From the NCBI GenBank assembly GCA_044227705.1, contig JBGAWE010000022.1, positions 1 through 30,272 on the forward strand: a stretch of DNA of 30,272 nucleotides, given 5' to 3'. The position numbers and the translations under genes are program-made. A model generated the notes under the pieces. It ran no database searches, was not told the origin of the DNA, and saw only the letters and a list, made by a program, of their open reading frames with translations. Below are positions 1 to 7,591 of this stretch, one piece after another. This DNA comes from JANOQP01 sp044227705 (GTDB lineage Bacteria; Bacteroidota; Bacteroidia; Chitinophagales; Saprospiraceae). The first letter of the stretch is position 1. Every line of letters starts with the position of its first letter.

Positions 1-1583
1 CCCAACTGCTGCGCGACGGACTGCCGCTCTACGAGGGCTTCTCGGGCAACTTCGGCGTGCTGCAAATTGCGCCGCTCGACCTGCGGCAGGTCGAGATTTT
101 AAAAGGTTCAAATTCAACACTTTATGGCGGCGGGGCCATCGGCACTTCCCTCTTCAACCAAAGCTCGCTCGGCGAGACGAACATCAACAATTTCTACGCC
201 TCGAAGGCCGGCCGATGGGCTTGGGCGACCATCATCGGCCTCACCCGCCAGACCCCTCGCGACGTGAACTCCGACGGCCTTTCCGACGTGCCTAAATTGG
301 GGCAGGTCAACTTTCACCCAGCCGTCTTTTTCAACCCAAACTCGTCGCTCTCGGCGCGGCTGGGCTTCGCGGCAGTGGTCGAGAACCGCAACGGCGGGCA
401 GATGGATGCCGTCAAAAACGGGGCTTCGACCGAGTTCCCCTTTTTGGAAAAGAACTGGCAGCGGCGCACGGGCCTCGATTTTTCCATTGAAAAAACCTTC
501 CGGCCCGGCCACGCTTTGACGGCAAAAGGAGTCGTCAGCCGCCTCGACCAGCGGCAGTCGGTTTTGCAAAACCGGCTCGACGGCATCCAGACGCAAGGCT
601 ACGCCGAGCTTTCAGAGAGCCGTCGCTTCGCCCGGAACCGGGCGGTATGGGGTGCGACTTTCAATTTTTCAAAATTCGACCCGACGACCTCCTCTTCGCC
701 CAACGTCGTGGGCCAGACCGACGCGACGCCGGGCGTTTTCGCGCAGGACGAGCTAGTTCTTTCCCCAAAATCCAGCCTCGAAGGGGGCATCCGCATCGAC
801 CGCCACAACCGGGCGGGCCTGCTGCCATTGCCGCATCTCGCTTTGAGATTCTCGCCGATGACGGCGCTGACGGCTCGTTTGAGCGCGGGGGCGGGATACA
901 AAACTCCCCAGCCGCTTCTCCTCGCCGACTTGCCTCGGGAGGTCGATTTGCTGCCAACTTTTGATATAAAAAACCTCAAAACTGAGCGCAGCCGCAGCCT
1001 CAACGCCGATATACAATGGAAAAAGACCCTGCCCGGCGACATTGAAATCCACCTCGACCAGGCTTTCTATGCGACCGAAGTCCGGCGGCCGCTCGAATGG
1101 TCGGCGGAGGCGAAGACCTTTTCCAACAGCCCCAGCCCGTTGCGCTCGCTCGGGACGGACACTTACCTCGCAGCGACCTATTCTTTTTTGGAACTCTACC
1201 TCGGCTACAACCACACGGAGGCTTGGCAGGACATCGGGGGAAACAAAACTTTCGCGCCCTTCGCCCCGCAGGACAAGCTCGCGCTGACCCTCGCCTTCGA
1301 CCTCCCGGACAGCGGTTGGCGCGGCGGCGTGGAGGCGGCTCGGAACGGCAACCAATACCTCCCGTCAGGCAAAAAGGCCCCTGATTGGTGGTTCTTCGCG
1401 GCGAGCATCTCCAAAAAAGTGCGCCGCGCCACGCTCACCCTCAACTGCGAAAACCTGCTCGACTATCGGCAGTCGAGGAAGGAGGCGCTGTTCAGCGGGC
1501 CGGTCTCGGTGCCGGTCTTTGCACCACTTTGGGCGCCGATTGACGGGCGTGCAGTCAATTTTTCCGTGAAAGTGGAATGGTGA
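1..1583 (+). CDS. TonB-dependent receptor, 3' part (5' end outside window)
   Basis: This is an outer-membrane beta-barrel receptor that imports a ligand using TonB energy. The open frame enters from the left edge (first full codon at base 3) and runs 526 codons to a TGA. The first residues form the end of the plug domain: LRDGLPLYEGF, then LRQVEILKGSNSTLYGGGAIG, the usual plug segment before the barrel. The rest is rich in alternating hydrophobic and aromatic residues typical of TonB-receptor strands, and it ends in VEW, a terminal aromatic as in many outer-membrane barrels. The signal peptide, TonB box and most of the plug lie outside the window, so the ligand cannot be named; haem, siderophore or cobalamin types are possible. 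The first ATG inside the window (57) is internal, not the start. Confidence 0.9.
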   Translation, partial: QLLRDGLPLYEGFSGNFGVLQIAPLDLRQVEILKGSNSTLYGGGAIGTSLFNQSSLGETNINNFYASKAGRWAWATIIGLTRQTPRDVNSDGLSDVPKLGQVNFHPAVFFNPNSSLSARLGFAAVVENRNGGQMDAVKNGASTEFPFLEKNWQRRTGLDFSIEKTFRPGHALTAKGVVSRLDQRQSVLQNRLDGIQTQGYAELSESRRFARNRAVWGATFNFSKFDPTTSSSPNVVGQTDATPGVFAQDELVLSPKSSLEGGIRIDRHNRAGLLPLPHLALRFSPMTALTARLSAGAGYKTPQPLLLADLPREVDLLPTFDIKNLKTERSRSLNADIQWKKTLPGDIEIHLDQAFYATEVRRPLEWSAEAKTFSNSPSPLRSLGTDTYLAATYSFLELYLGYNHTEAWQDIGGNKTFAPFAPQDKLALTLAFDLPDSGWRGGVEAARNGNQYLPSGKKAPDWWFFAASISKKVRRATLTLNCENLLDYRQSRKEALFSGPVSVPVFAPLWAPIDGRAVNFSVKVEW

Positions 1584-1851
1584 CGGATGGATTTAGTCCT
1601 CGAGGCAAACATTGACCGCAAACGGACTGGTGCGGCGACCGACAACGTCTAAAAATTCCTATCCGAAAGTCCCCGTTCCGGTTATTCCTGGCCCAAGCCG
1701 GCCGGGGGACGTTTGCCCCTTCATTGTGAAAAAGACCGACAGAACTAAAACGATGACGGCTCGAACCATGGCCTTGACAAGGTGGCGTCGCGGTGCCGAA
1801 TGGGCGGCTCGGGCTGTTTCATGTTGTGCTTGTTTTGTCGACGGCGGTGCG

Positions 1852-2670
1852 TCAGAGAATCCCGGCGCGGGAACAAATCTCGGTCAGGGCCACTGTGTCG
1901 CGGGCGCCGAGGCGGGCTATCATGTTTTTTCGGTGCTTTTCGATGGTGCTGACCGAGACGAAGAGCCGTTCGGCTATCTCGTGCGATTGCAGCCCGTCGG
2001 CAATGAGCCTCAGCACCTCCAACTCGCGGTCAGAGATGACGTCGGTGTGCGCGGGCCGCGACGGCTCGCCCGAGATATGGCAATGAAGGAACTGCCGGTC
2101 CTTCCCGCAGACCATCCGATACCAGAAGCCTTCGCTTTTGAGGAGGTGGGACACGTCCTTCACCTTTAAAAGGAGAATGCTCACGCCCGCGTCGAGGTCG
2201 ATTTCGATGGGGTAGGCTCGGAACAGGCAACTGACGTTGCGCCCCGATTTCGTGCGGAAGGTGAGGCCGCAGGCGGTGAAGGTGTAGAAGGCCTGATACT
2301 CCTCCTTCGGGATTTTCTTGAAGAACTTCGTCGTCCCGACGAGCTTGGTGAAGAAGGCGAGGTGCTCGAAGCGCAGCACCTTGAACAGGAAAAGCAGCCG
2401 GTTTGCCGCGACCTCTTCGAGCGTGTAGCCGCTGAACGCCTCGAGGTTGCGGCTGATGTAGCGAATCTCGAACTTAAGGCCGTCGTAGATGAAGTATAGC
2501 GTATGGCTGTCCTGCGAGAGGCTGTCGAGGAGGCCGGGGTTTTCAAGGAACCGTTCGACACGGTCGGGCTGGCTGGCGACGAACATCTCACGCCACTGCC
2601 GCTGCAAGGCCCGGTGAAAAGCCTCCAGGCCCTCGTGCTTTTGGGGCAGCGGGGAGTCGTCATTTATCAT
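1852..2670 (-). CDS. PAS-LuxR family transcriptional regulator
   Basis: Predicted cytoplasmic DNA-binding regulator of 272 aa. Residues about 55-190 look like a PAS fold (FIYDGLKFEIRYISRN, then SGYTLEEV), so a small ligand or redox signal may be sensed. The C-terminal 65 residues are a LuxR/GerE helix-turn-helix: SDRELEVLRLIADGLQSHEIAERLFVSVSTIEKHRKNMIARLG. The phosphoacceptor pattern of response-regulator receivers is not seen. The frame stays open upstream to 2892, but that extension crosses a strong terminator and is low-complexity, so I start at the ATG at 2670 (MINDDSPL). The gene sits alone between two intergenic stretches; the target genes are unknown. The class call is firm; the signal is not. 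Confidence 0.85.
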   Translation of the reverse strand: MINDDSPLPQKHEGLEAFHRALQRQWREMFVASQPDRVERFLENPGLLDSLSQDSHTLYFIYDGLKFEIRYISRNLEAFSGYTLEEVAANRLLFLFKVLRFEHLAFFTKLVGTTKFFKKIPKEEYQAFYTFTACGLTFRTKSGRNVSCLFRAYPIEIDLDAGVSILLLKVKDVSHLLKSEGFWYRMVCGKDRQFLHCHISGEPSRPAHTDVISDRELEVLRLIADGLQSHEIAERLFVSVSTIEKHRKNMIARLGARDTVALTEICSRAGIL

Positions 2671-2726
2671 CGCATAGTTGTCTTCCCGCGGCGAATTTGA
2701 TTCGAACAAAAGTTTTTCAAAGAATA

Positions 2727-2755
2727 AGGCCCCGACAGGTTTGCCGTTGGGGCTT
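2727..2755. repeat. Inverted repeat in the leader of the PAS-LuxR gene
   Basis: A 10-bp stem (AGGCCCCGAC with GTTGGGGCTT, two G-T pairs) has a 9-base loop and lies about 57 bases upstream of the regulator start. No T-run follows on either strand, so it is not a standard terminator. It could be an operator dyad or an mRNA leader hairpin. Confidence 0.4.
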
Positions 2756-2851
2756 CGGTATTTAGCAAATGGAGAAAAAGCCGGGCCTCGCCTCCTTCCG
2801 TCAGAAGCGGGCGGATGAACGGCCGTTCTTTCACTTTCGGAAGGTTTTAGA

Positions 2852-2893
2852 CATGAAAAAAGCCCGGTCGACAAACGGCCGGGCTTTTTCATG
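2852..2893. terminator. Strong bidirectional intrinsic terminator after the OmpA/DUF1573 unit
   Basis: A near-perfect stem of about 15 bp runs from CATGAAAAAAGCCCGG to CCGGGCTTTTTCATG with an 11-base loop. The GC core is flanked by A-tract and T-tract on both sides, so it can work on both strands. It lies two bases beyond the DUF1573 stop codon, which marks the end of the minus-strand OmpA/DUF1573 transcript. Confidence 0.85.
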
Positions 2894-2895
2894 CC

Positions 2896-3351
2896 TCAAT
2901 TTTCACTTTTCTCTCGAACCGGCCTCGCGGGCTTTCTGCCCGAATCGCCGGTTTTTTTCGTTGGCTTCGGCTCGGGCTTCTCCGCGTCTATGAGTTCGGC
3001 TGCCGTCAGCTTCACATCAACTTTTACGAAGAACCGCTTGATGACCGGGTAGCCGCGCTCGTCCTCGTTGTTCAAAATCACGTCGATGGTTTTGACATGG
3101 TCGCCTTCCTGATTGGCGGAGAAGAAGGTCAGGTCGAACTCGCCCCGGCCACCTGTCTCGATGGTGTCCCTCGGCCAGTCAATCTCGAAACAAGTGCAGG
3201 CGGAGACAATCATGAAAGAGATCGGCTTCGAGTGCCTGTTGACAAACGGGATTTTCAGCCGCGCGATATCGCCGTCGAGCATCCGGCCGAGGTCGAACGT
3301 GTCGCGTTCGAGGGCGAGATAGCTCGTGTCCTGAGTCAGTTTGGGTAAAAA
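2896..3351 (-). CDS. DUF1573 domain module, probable -1 frameshift extension of the upstream OmpA protein
   Basis: About 150 codons encode a DUF1573-type immunoglobulin-like domain: FDLGRMLDGDIARLKIPF, then SACTCFEIDWPRDTIE with the family's Cys pair, then the repeated strand pattern up to KRFFVKVDV. A basic, proline-rich tail (KPEPKPTKKTGD) follows. It lacks a signal peptide and has no credible start. Between the end of the upstream gene and the domain there is no ATG, GTG or TTG in frame, and the first ATG (in GRMLDGD) would remove the first strand of the domain. Upstream of 3355 the frame is arginine-rich shadow sequence. At 3347-3355 there is a run of nine A (nine T in the mRNA sense), where a -1 slip moves the OmpA frame (KVFF) directly into this one (LPKLTQ). 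I infer a fused protein of about 859 aa, made by slippage or hidden by a one-base sequence error. Confidence 0.75.
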   Translation of the reverse strand, partial: FLPKLTQDTSYLALERDTFDLGRMLDGDIARLKIPFVNRHSKPISFMIVSACTCFEIDWPRDTIETGGRGEFDLTFFSANQEGDHVKTIDVILNNEDERGYPVIKRFFVKVDVKLTAAELIDAEKPEPKPTKKTGDSGRKPARPVREKSEN

Positions 3352-5474
3352 AAAACCTTTCTGACGGACTGTTTCCCGGTCCCGCCGCCGGTTTTCGGGG
3401 CGGGCGTGTTCGTCGCTGGCTGTCCTGTTTTCGGGTCGACCTTTTGCTTGAGCTTGATCTTGATGCTCGTCGGCCCGGCCGTGATCTTGAACTCGGTGCG
3501 GCGGTTGAGGCGGTGGTCCTCCTCGCTGCACTGCACGCCGTTGGCGCACTGGTTCAAGATTTTCGTCTCGCCATAGCCGACGGCGTTGATGCGCAAGTCG
3601 GCGATGCCCTTCGCCACGAGCCACCGCTTGGCCGACTCGGCACGGCGCTGCGAGAGCTTCTGGTTGTAAGAGTCGTTGCCCCGAGAGTCGGTGTGCGACG
3701 AAAGCTCGATGACCATGTCGGGGTATTGAACCATCAGGTCGTAGAGCTGCTGGAGGTCCTGCTCCGCGTCGGGCAGGATTTTGTCGTCGTCGTAGTCGTA
3801 GTAGATGTTGTTGAGGCGGATCGGCTCGTCTTTCACGATTTCGATTTCCGTCTCCTTTGGCGGCGGCGGCGGCGGGATGGCGCGCAGGTTGAGCTTCTTC
3901 TCATAGCTCGTCGTGTGCCGCAGCCCGACCGTGTTGATGGTCGTCGAATCGGGGTAGAAGCCGTCCTTCGAGGCGATGACGAGGTAGCTCTTCTCGGTTG
4001 CCAGCCCGAAGTCGAACTGGTTGGCTCCTTCGTTGCGCTTTTGATCGAAGGGGTTGACGCCCTTGCCCGTCACCTCGAAGACCTGCACTGTCGCGCCGTT
4101 GAGCGGCTTCGCGTTCTTCCCCTTCCCCTCAAAAGTGAGCGCGGTCAGGTTGGCCTTGACCTGCTCGATTTCCCACGAAAAGATGTCGTCGCAGCAGGTC
4201 TTGCTTTTCAAGGAGTTGACCGACGGCCGGTTCGAGACAAGGAATCCCGAGTAGCCATTAGTGTTCATTGTGTAGTACTGCTCATCGACGGAGGTGTTGT
4301 AGCCCTTGCCGATGTTCGTCGGCGTGCTCCATTTCGAGCCGTTCCATTGTGTTTGGAAAACATCGAGGCCGCCCATGCCCGGCCAGCCGTCGCTCGAAAA
4401 CCACAGTTTTCCCTCCTTATAAAAAGGGGAGACCTCATCGCCCGCCGTGTTGACCGCGTCGCCGAGATTGACCGGCGAGCCGAAAGTGGACATCGACTTG
4501 CGGGGCGCGTAGTAGAGGTCGTAGCCGCCCTTTCCGCCGTTCATGTTCGACGAGAAAAAGAGGACGGTCTCGCCGTAAAGCTCGCCGATGCACGGGTGCT
4601 TGACCATGAAATCGCCATTGACGCCGTTCACCTCGTCGGCCCCTGCCCAGCCCTCGGCTGTTTTTTCGGAGTAAAAGAGCTTGCTCTCCGTCACCACGTT
4701 CCCCTTGTCCAGGAGGTTGCGGGTGAAGTACATCACCTTCCCGTCGGGCGAGATGGTGACGTTGCCCTGATGGTATCCCTCGCGGTTGATGTCCTGCCCG
4801 AGGGCCTTCGGGTCGCCCCACTCGCCGGGCTTCACCTCCGAGGCCGTCATGATTTTGGCAGTGAAGTCGTCCTCCTTTCCATCGACCTTGATGATTTGCT
4901 TGGCGTTCATCGAAGAGTAGAAAAGCTCGCCGCCGTTGAACAGCGGGCTGCCCTCGGTCTGCGGCTTGTTGACCTTCTTTCCGAGGTTGCTGATGATGAG
5001 CTGGTCGTTGTCCTTCTGCTTGCGGGCATAGTCGCAGGCCTCGATGAACTTCTTCGACATGTCAACCTGCTTCATGTCAGTGGCCTCCGAGATGTAGTCG
5101 TTGTAGGCCTCCTTCGCCTCGACGTACTTGCCCTGATAGTGCAGCGAGCGGGCATACCAGTATTTCAGTTCGGTGAACTGCTTCTTCTTGTCGCGGCTGG
5201 TGAGGCGGAAGAAGGCCTTCTCGGCGTTCTCGTAGTCGCGCAGGTCGTACTCGATTTTGGCGATTTTGGCCAGAACCTGCTTGTCCTTGTTGTCGTCGTA
5301 GACCTTTTTGTAGAACTCGAGCGCATCGACGATGTTTCCCTCCGTCACGTCCTCGTCGGCCGCGCGGGCCATCGCTTCGGGGGTAGAGACGCTGATGGGC
5401 TGCGCGGCGGCGAGCTGCCAGCCGAGCGCGGCGACGGCGGTGATGAGCAGTGATTGGGCTTTCATATTTTTCAT
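3336..5474 (-). CDS. OmpA-family protein with TPR, PD40 repeats and peptidoglycan-binding domain (PorE-like)
   Basis: A 712-aa exported envelope protein. It has a signal peptide (residues 1-24, ending LAAAQ), then TPR-like helices at about 40-150 (DALEFYKKVYDDN; AEKAFFRLTSRD; AKEAYNDYI). PD40/WD40-like propeller blades cover about 230-430 (TISPDGKVMYFTRN; FFSSNMNGGKGGYDLYY; LWFSSDGWPGMGGLDVF). A Cna-B/carboxypeptidase-regulatory-like segment lies at about 450-545, then a proline hinge and an OmpA C-terminal domain at about 565-680 (NNIYYDYDDDKI; SSHTDSRG; NQKLSQRRAESAKRWLV; NRRTEFKI). This is the architecture of T9SS-associated PorE and similar OmpA proteins. It lies 51 bases downstream of porP/sprF, a common pairing, so a role in anchoring an envelope complex to peptidoglycan is likely. 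The frame ends KVFFYPN at a nine-base homopolymer, and a -1 slip there would append a DUF1573 domain. ATGs at 5474 and 5465 are both possible starts. Confidence 0.9.
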   Translation of the reverse strand: MKNMKAQSLLITAVAALGWQLAAAQPISVSTPEAMARAADEDVTEGNIVDALEFYKKVYDDNKDKQVLAKIAKIEYDLRDYENAEKAFFRLTSRDKKKQFTELKYWYARSLHYQGKYVEAKEAYNDYISEATDMKQVDMSKKFIEACDYARKQKDNDQLIISNLGKKVNKPQTEGSPLFNGGELFYSSMNAKQIIKVDGKEDDFTAKIMTASEVKPGEWGDPKALGQDINREGYHQGNVTISPDGKVMYFTRNLLDKGNVVTESKLFYSEKTAEGWAGADEVNGVNGDFMVKHPCIGELYGETVLFFSSNMNGGKGGYDLYYAPRKSMSTFGSPVNLGDAVNTAGDEVSPFYKEGKLWFSSDGWPGMGGLDVFQTQWNGSKWSTPTNIGKGYNTSVDEQYYTMNTNGYSGFLVSNRPSVNSLKSKTCCDDIFSWEIEQVKANLTALTFEGKGKNAKPLNGATVQVFEVTGKGVNPFDQKRNEGANQFDFGLATEKSYLVIASKDGFYPDSTTINTVGLRHTTSYEKKLNLRAIPPPPPPKETEIEIVKDEPIRLNNIYYDYDDDKILPDAEQDLQQLYDLMVQYPDMVIELSSHTDSRGNDSYNQKLSQRRAESAKRWLVAKGIADLRINAVGYGETKILNQCANGVQCSEEDHRLNRRTEFKITAGPTSIKIKLKQKVDPKTGQPATNTPAPKTGGGTGKQSVRKVFFYPN
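3347..3355 (-). other. Nine-base homopolymer, probable -1 slippage site
   Basis: In mRNA sense the OmpA frame reads AAG GTT TTT TTT TAC. A one-base backward slip gives GTT TTT TTT TTA and enters the DUF1573 frame. Runs of nine A or T are known to promote transcriptional slippage in bacteria and are also a frequent place for sequencing indels, so the sequence alone does not decide between the two. Confidence 0.6.
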
Positions 5475-5496
5475 TGAAACCGAGCCGAGGCCCGTC

Positions 5497-5524
5497 TTTT
5501 TCCTTTTGACTTTTTCCTTTTGAC
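5497..5524. repeat. Perfect tandem 14-bp duplication between porP and ompA
   Basis: The unit TTTTTCCTTTTGAC occurs twice without a gap, starting one base after the PorP stop codon. In mRNA sense each copy carries an A-rich AAAAGGAAAAA stretch. It may be a recent slippage duplication or an A-rich translation enhancer for the OmpA gene downstream. Confidence 0.7.
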
Positions 5525-5525
5525 C

Positions 5526-6539
5526 TTAAAACCTCGGGCAGAGCACCTGCTGCTTCCGCACCGGCTGCTTGTAGATGCGCACAATGTAGTTCGCCGCAAT
5601 CTCAAACCCTCCCTTCCGGTTCGACTCCGAGCGCAGCGACGATGTGTTGACATCATACGCCAAGCCCACTTTGAGCGCCTTGTAGCGCATCCCCGCAAGC
5701 AGTTCTACCGCATCGGAGAGCCGGTAGCCGAGGCCACCGTCGAGGTAAATCTGCTTGTTTTTGTTCAAAAGATACCCGGCAATCCCCTGCACGGCAATCT
5801 CCTTCGCCCCGCCCATCTTCTGGAAAATGAACTGCGGCGTGAGCGTCGTCTGCTTGTTCAAGGCGACATTGAACTGCCCGTGCAGCACCGCGCGGCGCGA
5901 GAGGTCGCGCTTGCCGGTGTTCTGCGCCGTCGCCCGTGGCCGCGTCAGGTGGTAGAGCGCGAAGCCGAGCTGGAAGTCGGTCGTCTTGTTGAGCTTCGAG
6001 GTGAGGGCGATGCCCGCTCCGTGGTCCTTGTACTTCTTGTCCGACTGGGCGAGGGAGGCATAGTCGAGGCTCTGCGGCGCGTTCGAGATGAACTGGTCGT
6101 AGAGCTTCGCCTTGTCGCGGTCGAGCGTGTAGGACTCGCCGCCGAAGGTGTAGCCGAGCGACAGCACGTTCGTCCGCTTCGAGTCGAGGGCGATGTGGTA
6201 GGTCGGCCCGATGCGCAGCCCCTTGTGGACGAGCGCAAGCGTCCCGGCCTGGTCCTGAAAGAGGCTGATGCCGACCCCAATCCAGTCCTTTTTCCGAAAA
6301 CCCTTGATAATGGGCGCGTCGACGAACGCCCCCGGCGTCGCGTAGACCCCGCTGCCGATGACCGACCGCCACTGGTCGCGGTAGATGCCGCCGAAACGGA
6401 CGGACCCCTCAAACTTGCCCGCGAGGGCCGGGTTGAGGGTCTGCGGCATCATGTAGAACTGGGTGAAATGGATGTCCTGCGCCGCCATTTTCACGGCAAA
6501 AAAGAGGAGCGCGGAGAGTGTCAGGTTTCTGAACTTCAT
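5526..6539 (-). CDS. PorP/SprF family type IX secretion-associated outer-membrane protein
   Basis: A 337-aa outer-membrane barrel protein of the PorP/SprF family, which helps T9SS substrates or surface adhesins assemble or attach. The N terminus is a signal peptide ending at AAQ, followed by the family hallmark QDIHFTQFYMMPQTLNPALAG. The rest shows repeated glycine-rich and aromatic strands (VRFGGIYRDQWRSV; GVGISLFQDQAG; HIALDSKRTNVLSLGYTF; DGGLGYRLSDAVELLAGMRY). The length is normal for the family. I chose ATG 6539 because the 16 extra upstream residues do not belong to the signal peptide. The OmpA/PD40 gene follows 51 bases downstream on the same strand, probably in one transcript. Which adhesin or T9SS substrate it serves is not visible here. 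Confidence 0.9.
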   Translation of the reverse strand: MKFRNLTLSALLFFAVKMAAQDIHFTQFYMMPQTLNPALAGKFEGSVRFGGIYRDQWRSVIGSGVYATPGAFVDAPIIKGFRKKDWIGVGISLFQDQAGTLALVHKGLRIGPTYHIALDSKRTNVLSLGYTFGGESYTLDRDKAKLYDQFISNAPQSLDYASLAQSDKKYKDHGAGIALTSKLNKTTDFQLGFALYHLTRPRATAQNTGKRDLSRRAVLHGQFNVALNKQTTLTPQFIFQKMGGAKEIAVQGIAGYLLNKNKQIYLDGGLGYRLSDAVELLAGMRYKALKVGLAYDVNTSSLRSESNRKGGFEIAANYIVRIYKQPVRKQQVLCPRF

Positions 6540-6555
6540 AGATTTCTGGTTGAGT

Positions 6556-6608
6556 AAAAAACCGTCGGAAAAGTAGACAGAATCCAAAACCTGCGCCGAC
6601 GGCCCGGT
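6556..6608. terminator. Possible intrinsic terminator between glycosyltransferase and porP
   Basis: The stem CCGTCGG/CCGACGG has a 27-base loop and is flanked by an A6 tract on one side and a T6 tract on the other. On the minus strand it lies just after the glycosyltransferase stop. The long loop weakens the call. Confidence 0.4.
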
Positions 6609-6652
6609 TTTTTAACTTTGAAACTTGACGAGGCGCGACAAAAACTGGGGTT

Positions 6653-7591
6653 TCATCCGCCCTTTTTGAAAATGTCGATGAGCGTCCGCAGCCACAGCCG
6701 CGACCGGCTTTTATGGGTCAAAAAGAACAGTTTTTGGTCAAAAACTGGGTCGGCCACCATCCGCTCGGGGTGGGAGAGAGGGAACTCAACCCGCCCCGCT
6801 TTCAGTTTTCTGAAAGCATCTGCCCCGCGCGTGTTCGTCGCATCGGCTTGGCTGATGCCGATGTTCTCCACGAGGTTGACGCGAGGGAGGATGCCCAGCC
6901 CGCCGCTTTTTGCCACACTATAAAACCAGGGAAAGGCCCACGTGTCGAGCCTCCCGTCGCGGGCGGCGCGGAACTTGAGCATCAGGTAGCGGCGCGACAT
7001 CCAGTTGGGCAGGAAGCGTCGCCACCGTTCGCTCTTTCCAAATTCGTCCAGCCCGGCAAAATCCATGTCGAGCCGCCGCCAAGCGCGCGCCCACGAGGCC
7101 CACGAGCTGACGATGGCGTAGTTTGAAAAGATGTAATCGTCGGCAATCGGGTGCGCCTCGGGCCTCACCCAGTTGTGGCCGCTGATGTGCATGACGCGCT
7201 CGTCGTCGGCGTATTTCTCCAAAAGCTCTGTGCAAAAAGGGAAAAAACTCGGGTCGGCGAGGCAGTCGTCCTCGAGGACGATTCCCATCTTTTCGTTTTC
7301 GAAAAACCAGGTGATGGCCCCGGCGACGCCTTTTTTCAGGCCCATGTTCTCGGCTCTGAAAAGACGGAAAACCTGGCACGGCCAATCCACCTCGTCAAAG
7401 ATGGCGCGGGTCGCGGCGCAACGCTCGGCCTCGCCCGGCCGGTCGGGTCGCGCCCCGTCGGCGTGGACGTAGAGCCTCGATGGCCGCGCCTCGCGGATAC
7501 GGGCGAAGGTTCGGCGCGTGTTCTCCGGGCGGTTGAAAACGAGGAAGAGGACGGGCGATGTCAAAGTCAAAACCTGTTGATTTTCAACCAC
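6653..7591 (-). CDS. Glycosyltransferase, GT2-like nucleotide-diphospho-sugar transferase
   Basis: A 312-aa cytoplasmic or membrane-peripheral glycosyltransferase. The start of the GT-A fold is visible in PVLFLVFNRPENT. The segment ENMGLKKGVAGAITWFF follows, and then the metal-binding DxD-like region GIVLEDDCLADPSFF. GHNW and the later SSWASWARAWRR segment match bacterial sugar transferases usually annotated as GT2 or HlpA-like. The acceptor is unknown; surface polysaccharide or glycoprotein synthesis is the usual setting. The first codon is a GTG directly after the TAA of the upstream BatA-like gene, with no base between, which suggests translational coupling. A slightly later TTG start is possible. 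Confidence 0.8.
   Translation of the reverse strand: MVENQQVLTLTSPVLFLVFNRPENTRRTFARIREARPSRLYVHADGARPDRPGEAERCAATRAIFDEVDWPCQVFRLFRAENMGLKKGVAGAITWFFENEKMGIVLEDDCLADPSFFPFCTELLEKYADDERVMHISGHNWVRPEAHPIADDYIFSNYAIVSSWASWARAWRRLDMDFAGLDEFGKSERWRRFLPNWMSRRYLMLKFRAARDGRLDTWAFPWFYSVAKSGGLGILPRVNLVENIGISQADATNTRGADAFRKLKAGRVEFPLSHPERMVADPVFDQKLFFLTHKSRSRLWLRTLIDIFKKGG

Noticed and set aside
3444..5453. Very long open frame (669 codons) on the + strand opposite OmpA
   Set aside because: Composition is that of an antisense shadow of a GC-rich gene (Val, Leu, Arg, Asp rich, no domain); the minus strand has clear TPR, PD40 and OmpA domains.
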